DNA from: Phycisphaerales bacterium
GTDB lineage: Bacteria; Planctomycetota; Phycisphaerae; Phycisphaerales; UBA5793
Direction of reading: 5' to 3'
Assembly (NCBI GenBank): GCA_020852515.1
Contig: JADZAS010000030.1
Span: 124,001 to 188,000 of the forward strand
DNA: 64,000 nt
In this document: positions 18,587-26,575 of the stretch, piece after piece
Layout: each line of letters starts with the position of its first letter
Numbering within the stretch: the stretch's first letter is position 1
Notes under the pieces: model-generated
What the model saw: the letters and a program-made list of their open reading frames with translations, nothing else
Databases searched by the model: none
Told to the model about the DNA's origin: nothing
Translations under genes and position numbers: made by a program

Positions 18587-18626
18587 CAGGGAGCCCGTCC
18601 CCCACTCAGCGGGCTCCCTGTTCTTT
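18587..18626 (+). terminator. Intrinsic terminator after copy 4
   Basis: The 11-bp stem CAGGGAGCCCG / CGGGCTCCCTG has a 12-base loop and is followed by TTCTTT. Confidence 0.82.
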
Positions 18627-18720
18627 GCGCTCAAGTGATGCGCGCCTGGATGTGCCGCAGAGACCAGAGCGCGAAGGCAGTTCAAGTCGTTCGCGCCGGG
18701 CCTTGCGTAGCATTGCCCGC

Positions 18721-19404
18721 ATGACGACGTGGTGGGTGACGGACATCCTCGGCGACGACCCGAGCGGCTACATCCGGCTCCTCAGTTGGATCTTCTGGGT
18801 CATCTTCTCCATCTGCCTGCACGAACTGGCGCACGGCTGGGCGGCGATCGAGCAGGGCGACGACACGCCGCGCACCACCGGCCACATGACTCTCAACCCG
18901 CTCGTGCACATGGGCCGCATGTCGCTGCTCATGTTCGCCCTCATCGGCATCGCGTGGGGCGCCATGCCGGTGAACCCGAGCCGCTTTCGCGACGGCCTCC
19001 TCGGCGACGCCAAAGTGTCTGCGGCGGGCCCGGCGATGAACCTCCTGCTCGCCGTCATTGCCCTCACCATTCTCGGCGCGCTTGAGGCGATGGCGGCGGG
19101 CCCCGGGGCGAGCGAGGGCGTCAAGGCGTTCGCCGAGCAGCTCACGCCGTTTCTCTTGATCGGCGGGATTCTCAATATCGCTCTGATGGCGCTGAACCTG
19201 CTGCCCATCCCGCCGCTGGACGGCTCGACGATCCTGCGCTCGCTCGTGCCGGCCACCGAGCGCATCTATTCACACCAGAACGTCGACCGCTTTGCGCTGC
19301 TGGCGCTGCTGGCGGTCTTCTTCTTCGGCGGGCGGTACCTCTTCTCCTTCGCCGCCAGCGCTGCATACTGGTGGACCGGACTCATCGGGAACCTTCTGAC
19401 ATGA
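18721..19404 (+). CDS. Site-2 protease-like M50 metallopeptidase
   Basis: 227 aa from ATG 18721. There are about six hydrophobic segments. HELAH in the first (near residue 36) is the HExxH zinc motif, and NLLPIPPLDGS (~residue 160) is the conserved asparagine/LDG motif that supplies the third zinc ligand. This short architecture without a PDZ is typical of minimal M50 membrane proteases, which cleave substrates within the membrane. No anti-sigma factor neighbour suggests a target. The stop codon abuts the 21-bp repeat described next. Confidence 0.88.
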   Translation: MTTWWVTDILGDDPSGYIRLLSWIFWVIFSICLHELAHGWAAIEQGDDTPRTTGHMTLNPLVHMGRMSLLMFALIGIAWGAMPVNPSRFRDGLLGDAKVSAAGPAMNLLLAVIALTILGALEAMAAGPGASEGVKAFAEQLTPFLLIGGILNIALMALNLLPIPPLDGSTILRSLVPATERIYSHQNVDRFALLALLAVFFFGGRYLFSFAASAAYWWTGLIGNLLT

Positions 19405-19426
19405 AAAAAGGTACCTGGCACCTTTT
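19404..19426. repeat. 21-bp dyad element, copy 1 (3' of the M50 gene)
   Basis: AAAGGTACC-T-GGCACCTTT is an imperfect dyad with flanking A and T runs, starting on the last base of the M50 stop codon. Related copies follow the genes ending at 48632 and 51875. Its shape could serve as a bidirectional terminator or an mRNA 3' end. Confidence 0.75.
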
Positions 19427-19511
19427 GTTAGGATGGGGAAAAAAAGGGGCGGACCCGCGCTACCGCAGCGCGAGTCCGCATGGGTTGTTTCGCCGCGGGT
19501 GAGCGCGGCGC

Positions 19512-19928
19512 TCACGACTTCACGGGAATCTTCCGCCGCTGGGCCTGGCGCGACTTGGGCAGTGTCACCTTGAGCACACCGTCGCTGTAGTCGGCGTCGA
19601 TGTGATCGGCGTCGATGTCGGCCTCGATCTGGAACCGGCGGTGGAAGTTGCCCACGCCGAACTCCGTCACGACGCGCTTCCACGATTCGCTCTGCCGCTG
19701 GGGCACCTGCGCCTCGATCGAGAGGATGCCCTGCTCGAAGGCGACTTCGATCGACTCGCCCGCCGCGCCGGGAAGATCGGCGTGCACTTCGATCGCTGCG
19801 TCGGTGTCGATGATGTCCACGTTGGGGCGATACGACCACTCGGCCGCGCCGCTGCGCGCCGTGTCAGGCCGGCGGACGGCGACATTGCCCGTCGATGCGC
19901 CCTGAGGGAGTTGGTTGCTGGTATTCAT
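19512..19928 (-). CDS. Hsp20 small heat-shock protein
   Basis: 138 aa. An alpha-crystallin domain runs from about residue 33 to the end: RPNVDIIDTDAAIEVHADLPG at its start and a YSDGVLKVTLPK strand near its end, the usual small-Hsp hallmark, then a basic IPV-like terminus (KIPVKS). It is an ATP-independent holdase that binds unfolding proteins in oligomers. It lies 60 bp downstream of a second Hsp20 gene on the same strand, so the two probably form one heat-inducible unit. Confidence 0.93.
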   Translation of the reverse strand: MNTSNQLPQGASTGNVAVRRPDTARSGAAEWSYRPNVDIIDTDAAIEVHADLPGAAGESIEVAFEQGILSIEAQVPQRQSESWKRVVTEFGVGNFHRRFQIEADIDADHIDADYSDGVLKVTLPKSRQAQRRKIPVKS

Positions 19929-19988
19929 GACTGAGACTCCTTTGGGTTGCGAATCTCGATGTGGTTGAAATGACTGAGAAGTGATCGC

Positions 19989-20453
19989 TCACGCCTTCTC
20001 GCCGCCGCCGCGGATCTGAATCTTGCGCGGCTGTGCGGAGCGGGCCTTAGGCATGGTGATCAGAAGCACGCCGTTGTTCAGCGTTGCCTGCACGCTGTCC
20101 ACGTCGATGTCCAGCGGCAGCTCGATGGTGCGCTCGAACTCGCCCACGAGGCGCTCGCGCCGCAACGACGTCGCGCCCTCGGGCAGGTTGATCTGCCGCT
20201 TGCCGCGGATGGTCAGTTCGCTGCCGGTCATCGACACATCGAGGTCCTCGAACTTCAGGCCCGGCAGCTCAGCCTCGGCGTAGACGTTGGCTTCATCTTC
20301 GTAGACGTTGAGCGCGGGATAGTTGATGCGCGCGCGGGGCGCGTTGCCGCCGAGCCAGAAGGGCGAGCGGGCACCGACCATCGAATCGAAGAGCCGGTCC
20401 ATCTCGGCCAAGGCGCCGACGGGCGAAGCAGAGAAGAAAGAACGGGTCAACAT
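19989..20453 (-). CDS. Hsp20 small heat-shock protein
   Basis: 154 aa with AGGAGG upstream. An amphipathic N-terminus (RSFFSASPVGALAEMDRLFDSM) precedes an alpha-crystallin domain: PALNVYEDEANVYAEAELPG, ...GEFERTIELPLDID..., LNNGVLLITMPK, and terminal KIQI. It is the class A-like partner of the downstream Hsp20 and the first gene of the pair. No CIRCE element is seen in the ~230 bp upstream; a perfect GGCGGATCCGCC palindrome lies there, of unknown meaning. Confidence 0.93.
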   Translation of the reverse strand: MLTRSFFSASPVGALAEMDRLFDSMVGARSPFWLGGNAPRARINYPALNVYEDEANVYAEAELPGLKFEDLDVSMTGSELTIRGKRQINLPEGATSLRRERLVGEFERTIELPLDIDVDSVQATLNNGVLLITMPKARSAQPRKIQIRGGGEKA

Positions 20454-20689
20454 AATTACACCTCCTGAGAAGCATCAGTGGCTGCACAGTTGCACGGCGG
20501 CGGATCCGCCGTCCCGGAAGATGAATTGCAATCGGCATACCGCGGCGAAGTGTCGTTTGGTGCCTGTTTTTTGGGGGATTCTCGCCCCCGCGGCTGTCAG
20601 CGCGGCACCACCGGCGCGAAGCGTTGCCACTTTGACAGGTCGCGATAAATCCGCCGGCGCGCCGGGCCAGATGCGTGCAGGAGAACCGC

Positions 20690-21922
20690 CTACGAACGCT
20701 CGTTCGGGTCGCCGGCTCTATCGGTCTTGGGCGGCGGCTCATCGATAAAAACGATCTTCATCTGGATCGGCGCGGTGAGTTCATCGAGCTTGAGTTGCGT
20801 CAGCCCCTCGCCGGCCGCCGTCCACCGGGCAATCCACGACTTGAGGTACATCTGGTCCAGCGGCGCGTAGCCGCTCGGGCGGATGATGCGCGCTTCGCCG
20901 ACGCGACCGTGGCGGTCGAAGCGCATCGACACGATCGGATTGCGCACCACGCGCCCGTCCCAGCGGCCGCGGTTGAGTTGCTGCGCGAACATCACATCGT
21001 GCGAATCCCAGGTGATGTGCCGGTAGAGCGAGTACGGACGCAGTTCCAGACCCTCGGCAGCGAGCGGCTTGCCGCTGTCCCACTTCGATTCGGGCACCTG
21101 CTTCGTGCTCGTCGCGGCAGAGTCCTTGCTGCTCTGCGTCGAGTCGAGCGGCGTCGGCTCACCCTGCGGCGACGAGACGGGCGTCGGCGACACGCCCGGC
21201 AGCGGTGATGGCGCCGTCGTGGGAGTCAGCGTCGGGTCCGCCTCGATCACAGTTTCGCTCGGCGCCTGAGGCCGCTCGAGCGGTCGCTCGGCCGGCTGTT
21301 GGCTCGGCGCAGGCGACTCGCCCTGCTCGTCCGGTTCATCGATCGGCTCCGCCTGCGGCTGCGGCTCAACCTCGCGTGGCGGAGGAATGAAGCGCTCGGC
21401 CGGCGCCGGCGGGAGCGGGAAAGAATCGAACGGCGCGGCTTCGGCGGGCCTGGGCGCCTCCTGCGCCGCCGGCGACGATGAAGCAATCTCCTCTGGCGCT
21501 GCCGACTTCGCTCCAGCCTGATCAGGCGCGGCGGGCGGCTCCACTTCAGCAGGCTGAGGCGCCGGCGCCTGTTGTGGCGGCGCCTGCTCAGTGCTCATCG
21601 CTTCCGGCGTGCCTCGCGCGATGGCGCTGCTGAATGCGGCCTGCTCGGTTTGGGCGAGGCGCGCCAGGTGCTCCTCGTACTCGTCGTAGCCGATCCACGT
21701 CACCACGGCCGGGGCGCCGTCTTCGATGCCGAGTTTGATCTCATCTTCCTCGGGCGGTGGGCTGGTTTCGGGCCGCTGCGGCGACTCGTCAGCGCGCGCC
21801 TGGGTAACCGGCAGGCCGCCCCAGCTGCGGATGCCGTGCACCAGCCCGAAAGCGCTCAGATGCAGCGCCAGCGAGGCGATCAGCGCGGCCGCAATCGGAA
21901 ATGGACCCACCCGAATCGTCAT
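20690..21922 (-). CDS. TonB-like energy-transducer protein
   Basis: 410 aa from ATG 21920-21922. A single N-terminal membrane helix (FPIAAALIASLALHLSAFGLVHG) is followed by a ~220-residue Pro/Glu/Ala-rich linker. A C-terminal domain has the TonB_C pattern: NPIVSMRFDRHGRVGEARIIRPSGYAPLDQMYLKSWIARW. TonB-like proteins couple inner-membrane proton motive force to envelope partners, but no ExbB/ExbD or receptor gene lies nearby, so its job here is unknown. A longer in-frame start would overlap the divergent gene at 22011. Confidence 0.75.
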   Translation of the reverse strand: MTIRVGPFPIAAALIASLALHLSAFGLVHGIRSWGGLPVTQARADESPQRPETSPPPEEDEIKLGIEDGAPAVVTWIGYDEYEEHLARLAQTEQAAFSSAIARGTPEAMSTEQAPPQQAPAPQPAEVEPPAAPDQAGAKSAAPEEIASSSPAAQEAPRPAEAAPFDSFPLPPAPAERFIPPPREVEPQPQAEPIDEPDEQGESPAPSQQPAERPLERPQAPSETVIEADPTLTPTTAPSPLPGVSPTPVSSPQGEPTPLDSTQSSKDSAATSTKQVPESKWDSGKPLAAEGLELRPYSLYRHITWDSHDVMFAQQLNRGRWDGRVVRNPIVSMRFDRHGRVGEARIIRPSGYAPLDQMYLKSWIARWTAAGEGLTQLKLDELTAPIQMKIVFIDEPPPKTDRAGDPNERS

Positions 21923-22010
21923 GTGAAATGGTAGTGTGGCCGTGCCACGGCGACATGGCTGAATCCGCATCGCCCCGGCCCGGGTTGCCGCATGAGAGTA
22001 GCATCCAGCG

Positions 22011-22526
22011 ATGTCGCCAACTCCGTTCGACACCGAAATGGACGGCCCCCACTGCCACAAGTGCGGCTACCTGCTGCGCGGCGTGCGCTCCTCCATGTGC
22101 AGCGAGTGCGGCGAGCCGCGCACCCGTCGCCTCTCCTATTTTGATCGCATGCAGTTCGACGCCATCCGCGCGGCGCTCGATCTCGCGGATGTGCCGCATA
22201 CCTACGCGGACCCCAGCCTCGGAGCCATCGCCATGCACAACATGGTCCATGGTTTCAACTTTCAGCCGATACTCACCATCCGCTGGACGGAACAGCTCCG
22301 CCTCGAGCAGGCCATCGAGAGCGTCGGCCTGACGCCCCCCGTCGCCCTCATTGACGAGATACATCCTTACTGCCCGTGCTGTGGCTTCCTGCTCGTGCGC
22401 CCGGAAGTCGGCGAGACGCGCTGCACCGTGTGTAACACACTGTGCGCCTGGTACGACCCTGATGACGAGGATGAAGACGAAGACGAATATGACGCGATGG
22501 AGCGCGCCGCCGATGGACCCCGTTGA
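22011..22526 (+). CDS. Double zinc-ribbon protein
   Basis: 171 aa. The N-terminal ribbon is CHKCGYLL...CSECGEP (residues ~15-38) and the C-terminal ribbon CPCCGFLL...CTVCNTL (~122-146). Between them lies a ~75-residue alpha/beta domain (FDAIRAALDLADVPHTYADPSLGAIAMHNMVHG). The last ~20 residues are strongly acidic (DDEDEDEDEY). No membrane segment is seen, unlike the other zinc-ribbon proteins in this window. The end overlaps the csaA start by 14 bp, implying one operon. Function not recognised. Confidence 0.75.
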   Translation: MSPTPFDTEMDGPHCHKCGYLLRGVRSSMCSECGEPRTRRLSYFDRMQFDAIRAALDLADVPHTYADPSLGAIAMHNMVHGFNFQPILTIRWTEQLRLEQAIESVGLTPPVALIDEIHPYCPCCGFLLVRPEVGETRCTVCNTLCAWYDPDDEDEDEDEYDAMERAADGPR

Positions 22527-22845
22527 AGCCTTTGAAGCGCTCGATCTCCGCGTCGGGCGCATCACGCGCTGCGAGCCCAACCCCAAGGCGCGAAAACCTG
22601 CCTACTGCCTCTGGCTCGACCTGGGCCCGCAACTCGGCCAGCGCACGAGCAGCGCACAGCTCACCGACCTCTACCAGCCGCAGGATCTCGTCGGCCGCCT
22701 CGTCATCGCCGCGGTCAACCTGGGCGCGCGGCGCATCGCCGGGTTCGAATCACAGGTGCTCGTGCTCGGCCTGCCCGATGAGCAGGGCCGCGTCGTGCTG
22801 CTCGCGCCGGAGCGCGAAGTCCCGCTGGGCGGCCGGGTGTACTGA
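22513..22845 (+). CDS. csaA: CsaA-like tRNA-binding-domain protein
   Basis: 110 aa from ATG 22513, the normal size for CsaA. It is a single OB-fold of the tRNA-binding/EMAP II type: FEALDLRVGRITRCEPNPKARKPAY, DLGPQLGQRTSSAQLTDLY, and the C-terminal VLLAPEREVPLGGRVY. CsaA was described as a secretion-related chaperone and its fold binds tRNA-like RNA, so the cellular role is uncertain. Longer starts would lie inside the upstream zinc-ribbon gene in another frame. Confidence 0.87.
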   Translation: MDPVEAFEALDLRVGRITRCEPNPKARKPAYCLWLDLGPQLGQRTSSAQLTDLYQPQDLVGRLVIAAVNLGARRIAGFESQVLVLGLPDEQGRVVLLAPEREVPLGGRVY

Positions 22846-22852
22846 CCGAAAT

Positions 22853-23410
22853 TCAGCGCGGCACGAGGTAGCCGCGCGCGTTCTCCCAGCGCCGGTCATG
22901 GCGAGCGCCCGTCGCCGCGTCGACGTCGTAGAGGATGAAGAACACTTCCCAGTAGCGCCGGCCGCTGCGCTGCACCGTGTACGCCTCGCCCGCGATCACG
23001 TACTGCGCCCGCGCCGGCTCGACGGCGCCGTCATCGACGAACCGCAGTCCGCTCGCCTCGCCCGCCGCAGCCAGATCGGCGCGCAATTCGTCTCCCAGCG
23101 CGATCACGCCTTCATTGGGCGCGCTCGATCGATTGACCAGGTCGGGCATGATGATGGTGGTGCGCCCCTGCGCATCTCGAGCCGGCTCGCCGATGGCCGT
23201 GAGCATGCCGACGATGATCCGCCCGGCCAGATCGGACGCCTCCTGCCCGCCGATGGCGATCGAAGGCTCGCGCTGCACGCGGTTGTCTTCGCGCAGCCCC
23301 GCCGGTTTCGCCGCCTCGCGCTGGGTCTGCTCACTTGCACAGCCGATAACAAAAACGGCTAAAGACGCCGCCGCCGCCGCGCGCTTCCATGCGTTGTACC
23401 GCCCTGCCAT
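22853..23410 (-). CDS. Lipoprotein of unknown function
   Basis: 185 aa. A signal peptide with lipobox VIGC (Cys near residue 24) precedes a ~150-residue alpha/beta domain (DLAGRIIVGMLTAIGE, IIMPDLVNRSSAPNEGV, ARAQYVIAGEAYTVQRSGRRYWEVFFILYDVDAATG). The last block resembles the outer-membrane lipoprotein group containing LpoB-like peptidoglycan synthase activators, but this is only a fold-level impression. It converges on csaA with 7 bp between the stops. Confidence 0.7.
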   Translation of the reverse strand: MAGRYNAWKRAAAAASLAVFVIGCASEQTQREAAKPAGLREDNRVQREPSIAIGGQEASDLAGRIIVGMLTAIGEPARDAQGRTTIIMPDLVNRSSAPNEGVIALGDELRADLAAAGEASGLRFVDDGAVEPARAQYVIAGEAYTVQRSGRRYWEVFFILYDVDAATGARHDRRWENARGYLVPR

Positions 23411-23597
23411 GCGCCCACCTTCTCTTGTAGCGGCCCCCTCGCCGCGCCCGCCGGCCCTGCATTCATCCGTCCGCCCGGGTTACACGCCCCCGCGACCGCC
23501 GCGCTTGCGACGATCAATCCTACCGCCTTGCCGCGCTGCCGGCAGCGCCGCGATCGTCGCGCCGCCGCAGCGCATGGTCCACCGAAGGAGCAGACTC

Positions 23598-23789
23598 ATG
23601 ATGACCAAAGATCAACTCACCAGCGCCATCATCGCCATCAACCAGTCCGCCGCCGTCGAGTTTCTCATGTCGTTCGACATTCGCGACCTCCGCCGCTACC
23701 TCGACCACCTCGAACTGACGCGCGAGCCGCGCGGCCGCACATCCGTGTGGAAGCGGCCTGGCGACACGCCCGCGATCGCCGTCGGCTGA
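23598..23789 (+). CDS. Small conserved-looking protein
   Basis: 63 aa from ATG 23598, with a good GAAGGAG 8 bp upstream that decides the start over a much longer open frame. The sequence begins MMTKDQLTSAIIAINQSAAVEFLMSF and is helical at first, then basic near RRYLDHLELTREPRGRTS. No domain recognised. It lies between a divergent lipoprotein and frr, with no clear co-transcription. Confidence 0.6.
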   Translation: MMTKDQLTSAIIAINQSAAVEFLMSFDIRDLRRYLDHLELTREPRGRTSVWKRPGDTPAIAVG

Positions 23790-23971
23790 TTTCGCCGCGC
23801 CCCCACGCTGAAATCTCAGCTCGCAGATTCCGCACCACCGGCTCCGTGCCGCAGCGCTCCTTCATGCGGCCCGCGCCGCCGCCGCCAGGCCGCCGCGATG
23901 CCCCGCGCCTTCCTCCGGCGTATCCTTGTCATTCCCATGGCACCCGATGACGATCGGCGGAGGAAACGCTG

Positions 23972-24538
23972 ATGGATGTGGACATGATCGTGCTCGAATG
24001 CGAAGAGCACATGACCAAGGCCGTCGACTACCTCAAGCAGGAACTCCGCGGCATGCGCACCGGCCGCGCCACCACCGCCATGATCGAACACGTCAAGGTC
24101 GAGGCCTACGGCTCGGCCACCGACCTCAAAAACCTCGCCGGCCTCTCCGTCCCAGAGCCCACGCAGATCCTCGTCAAGCCCTTCGACCCATCCACCATAC
24201 AGGACATCATCAAGGGCATCGAGCGCGCCGACCTCGGCCTCAACCCGCGCCCCGAGGGGAAGCAGATCCGCGTGCCCGTGCCGTCGCTCTCCGGCGATCG
24301 CCGCAAGCAACTCGCCGGCCAGTGCAAGACGATGGGCGAGGCGGCCAAGGTCGCCATCCGCAACGCCCGCCGCGACGCCAACAAGCACATCGACCAGGCC
24401 GAAAAAGACAAGGCCAACGGCGTCTCCGAAGACATGGCCAAAGGCCTCAAGAACGACATCCAGGAAATGACCAAGAAGTACGAAACCGAAGTCGACACCC
24501 TCGTCGACCACAAGACCAAAGAGATCACCGAGGTGTGA
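23972..24538 (+). CDS. frr: Ribosome recycling factor
   Basis: 188 aa, close to the usual 185. It has the RRF signature (KQELRGMRTGRATTAMIEHVKVEAYGS, LAGLSVPEPTQILVKPFDP) and the C-terminal RNAR/EDMAK helix. With EF-G it splits terminated 70S ribosomes. The usual partners rpsB, tsf and pyrH are not adjacent: upstream are small unrelated genes, downstream begins the repeat-rich accessory region. The first palindromes of that region start 9 bp after its stop. Confidence 0.96.
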   Translation: MDVDMIVLECEEHMTKAVDYLKQELRGMRTGRATTAMIEHVKVEAYGSATDLKNLAGLSVPEPTQILVKPFDPSTIQDIIKGIERADLGLNPRPEGKQIRVPVPSLSGDRRKQLAGQCKTMGEAAKVAIRNARRDANKHIDQAEKDKANGVSEDMAKGLKNDIQEMTKKYETEVDTLVDHKTKEITEV

Positions 24539-24546
24539 CGCCCAAC

Positions 24547-24570
24547 GCCCAGGCATCGCCACGCCTGCGC
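24547..24570. repeat. Degenerate GCCCnGG-type REP
   Basis: GCCC-A-GGCAT-CGCC-ACGCC-T-GCGC is a weaker copy of the palindrome family around the RAYT gene (see 25793, 26089, 26497), just after frr. Confidence 0.5.
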
Positions 24571-24627
24571 CCGTCGCGCCTGTCACCCGTCCCCTTTCGC
24601 CTTGCGACTCTCTCGGCCCCCCGCCGC

Positions 24628-24653
24628 GTCATTCCAGCGCAGGCGGGAATCCA
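24628..24653 (+). repeat. GTCATTCC-type REP
   Basis: GTCATTCCAGCG followed by CAGGCGGGAATCCA is one unit of the dispersed palindrome seen also at 26627, 32139, 32217, 43275 and 62480. Confidence 0.7.
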
Positions 24654-24679
24654 GTCCGTCTCCTTTCTCCTCTCTCCTC

Positions 24680-25702
24680 TCAACTCTCTCGCCCCTTCGC
24701 CGCCCGCCCCATCGCACCTGGCCGAATATATCGCTCGCCCACGCCCAGCCCCGTCACGTGCTTCGTGCTCGCGCGCCAGCGCTCCATCATCTTCTTCGCC
24801 TTGCCGTAATGCAGTCCGAGACACTTCCCGCACACCAGCCGGCGCGGCGGCAGCAGCGGCCCATACCGCGCCGCCACCACCTGCTCATCCTCCGTCGCCG
24901 CCGCGCTCAGCCGACCCGCTCGACGCAACTGATCCACCATCTTCAGCCACTCCAGCGCGATCATCGAATCATCCAACTCCTGCGGCGTGCACAGCGGCAG
25001 AAACAACTTGTAACACTTGCCCGTGCAAGGCTCGCCCCACGCCTCGCGCCCGATCGCCCACCACCACTTCTGCCGCTCCGTCGGCGTCACGCGCCGCGCA
25101 TCAGGCCGCCATACCGGCACCGAGCGATACCCCAGCGCCTTCCCAGGGCACATCAGGAAATACCGCCTGATCCGCCGATCCCACTTCTCCCGCAGGTTCG
25201 GCAGCACATACGCCTCATCGCTCACCTTCGCCACGAACCAATGCTCCACCGTCAGTTCCTGCTCCCAGTCCGCCGCCAGGCCCAGCATCTTCTCCTGGCA
25301 CGCACCGCGATTCGGGTTCGCCAGAAGAATCTTGCTCCGCTCCGGGCCCATGTCCGGCCCCGCCAGATCCTTGAGCGAACGCTTCCACCGCTTGTCACGA
25401 TCCCACCCGCGCACCGGCTGCATCGCGTGGCTCTTCCACCGATAGTCGCCCTGGATCTCGCGCGGCTTGCGCTTCTGGTGCAGCATCCACAGCCAGCGCG
25501 CGTGCATCACCACCCGCCCACGCGCTTCGCAGTCGCTCGAGAGCGAACGCACCGGCTCGAGCGCCTCCATCTGCGCCCGCACCTCGCCCACGCGCACCTC
25601 GGCACACGCCGAACGATCAATCCGTCCCGACCAGCTCACCCACGAAGGGCGCTGATGCAACGTCCGCAAGTTCGGCACCGCCGGCAGTCGCTTCTGACTC
25701 AT
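24680..25702 (-). CDS. Hypothetical protein with split zinc-finger-like Cys pairs
   Basis: 340 aa from ATG 25702, chosen for GTGGGG just upstream; an in-frame ATG at 25774 would add 24 mostly hydrophobic residues. The C-terminal third contains CTGKCYKLFLPLCTP and, ~70 residues later, LVCGKCLGLHYGKAK, echoing small treble-clef proteins of the 'CGRR-KLYLP...CRRCHGLTY' type found near mobile elements. The rest is Trp/Arg-rich (ERQKWWWAIGREAW). It is adjacent to the RAYT gene on the same strand and shows no recognisable catalytic motif. Confidence 0.6.
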   Translation of the reverse strand: MSQKRLPAVPNLRTLHQRPSWVSWSGRIDRSACAEVRVGEVRAQMEALEPVRSLSSDCEARGRVVMHARWLWMLHQKRKPREIQGDYRWKSHAMQPVRGWDRDKRWKRSLKDLAGPDMGPERSKILLANPNRGACQEKMLGLAADWEQELTVEHWFVAKVSDEAYVLPNLREKWDRRIRRYFLMCPGKALGYRSVPVWRPDARRVTPTERQKWWWAIGREAWGEPCTGKCYKLFLPLCTPQELDDSMIALEWLKMVDQLRRAGRLSAAATEDEQVVAARYGPLLPPRRLVCGKCLGLHYGKAKKMMERWRASTKHVTGLGVGERYIRPGAMGRAAKGRES

Positions 25703-25792
25703 GCCCCACAACATGCCGCGCAACGCCACGCATGCAAGCGCAAACCCGCCACCATACCCCAGACAGGCGCACATGCGCGCGCCATCTGCCCA

Positions 25793-25820
25793 ACGCCCCG
25801 GGTTAGCTAACCCTGGGCGT
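25793..25820. repeat. GCCCnGG-type REP downstream of the RAYT gene
   Basis: A 28-bp dyad: ACGCCC / GGGCGT outer arms, one mismatch, and a perfect inner palindrome GGGTTAGCTAACCC. It begins 24 bp beyond the RAYT stop codon. Confidence 0.85.
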
Positions 25821-25843
25821 GACGCGCAAGAACCAATCGCAAC

Positions 25844-26443
25844 CTACTCCGCCACGCGCCGTTGCAGCTTCGACCAGATCGCCGCACCCTCGTCCGCGTG
25901 CCTGCGAATGTACGCCACGACTTCCAACTGGTGCGCCCGCGATCTCACCGGCTCCATCTTCGAGCGCGTGGCCCACGCGCCGCCGACGATGCCGCAATCG
26001 CGCAGGGCAAACGCCGCGTGCTTCTTCGCCATGCCCATTACGTGTCGAGGCACAGGATCGCGCCCATCCTGCAATGAGTTCGCTCTGCAAAGCCCAGGGA
26101 TAGCCATCCCCGGGCTTTGCCAATTCGCAAACCTCACCAGCACATGAAAGTGCGTGGCGCCGACGCACAGCTCCACGACCTGCGCATCCAGCGCGATCAG
26201 CTTCTCGCCCATCGCCGCGCAGGCCGCCTCGCGCTGCGCTGGCGACAACACCACCGGCGGCCGCTTGAGCAGCGCGCGCGATAACCGCCGCTGCGAAGCG
26301 AACGCCTCGGCCGCGGGCGGCCGCCTGTAATCTCCATCAACATGCTCGCGATGATGCCGCGCCCGCCAGCCGCGCTCATCGCCGCGCAGCCACGAGCCGT
26401 ACGTATGTCCCATGCAGTGGTACCAGTTGTTCCACGGAAGCAT
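25844..26443 (-). CDS. REP-associated tyrosine transposase (RAYT)-like protein
   Basis: 199 aa from ATG 26443. The HUH pair HFH (residues 98-100, VGATHFHVLVRF) and a candidate catalytic Tyr178 in VVAYIRRHADEGAA match Y1 transposases of the IS200/RAYT type. The N-terminal TYGSWLRGDERGW...HREHVDGDY block is typical of the planctomycete branch. Such enzymes nick and join single-stranded REP hairpins. An in-frame REP within the gene adds an SPGMAIPGL peptide (residues ~109-118), so activity is doubtful. A longer open frame upstream is itself repeat-derived and was rejected. Confidence 0.75.
   Translation of the reverse strand: MLPWNNWYHCMGHTYGSWLRGDERGWRARHHREHVDGDYRRPPAAEAFASQRRLSRALLKRPPVVLSPAQREAACAAMGEKLIALDAQVVELCVGATHFHVLVRFANWQSPGMAIPGLCRANSLQDGRDPVPRHVMGMAKKHAAFALRDCGIVGGAWATRSKMEPVRSRAHQLEVVAYIRRHADEGAAIWSKLQRRVAE
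26089..26118. repeat. GCCCnGG-type REP inside the RAYT coding sequence
   Basis: AAAGCCC and GGGCTTT arms, one A/C mismatch, GGGAT and ATCCC arms, loop AGCC. It is read in frame by the RAYT gene. Confidence 0.85.
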
Positions 26444-26496
26444 GACCTGGCACTCTACGTGTTCGTATTCAGTTAGGCAAGAGGTCGCCAAAGAAA

Positions 26497-26520
26497 GCCC
26501 GGGCATAGCCATGCCTGGGC
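26497..26520. repeat. GCCCnGG-type REP upstream of the RAYT gene
   Basis: GCCC / GGGC outer arms, one G/T mismatch position, GGCAT / ATGCC inner arms and loop AGCC. It lies ~54 bp before the RAYT start codon. Confidence 0.85.
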
Positions 26521-26575
26521 GATTCCTCTCCTCAATGCCGAGTGCCTGTCGCCAACTCCTCGCTATCTTTTCTCC

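Noticed and set aside
24602-25810. Long plus-strand open frame opposite the 340-aa hypothetical gene
   Set aside because: Arg/His/Pro-rich composition typical of a shadow. The minus frame has ordered Cys pairs and Trp-rich helices.
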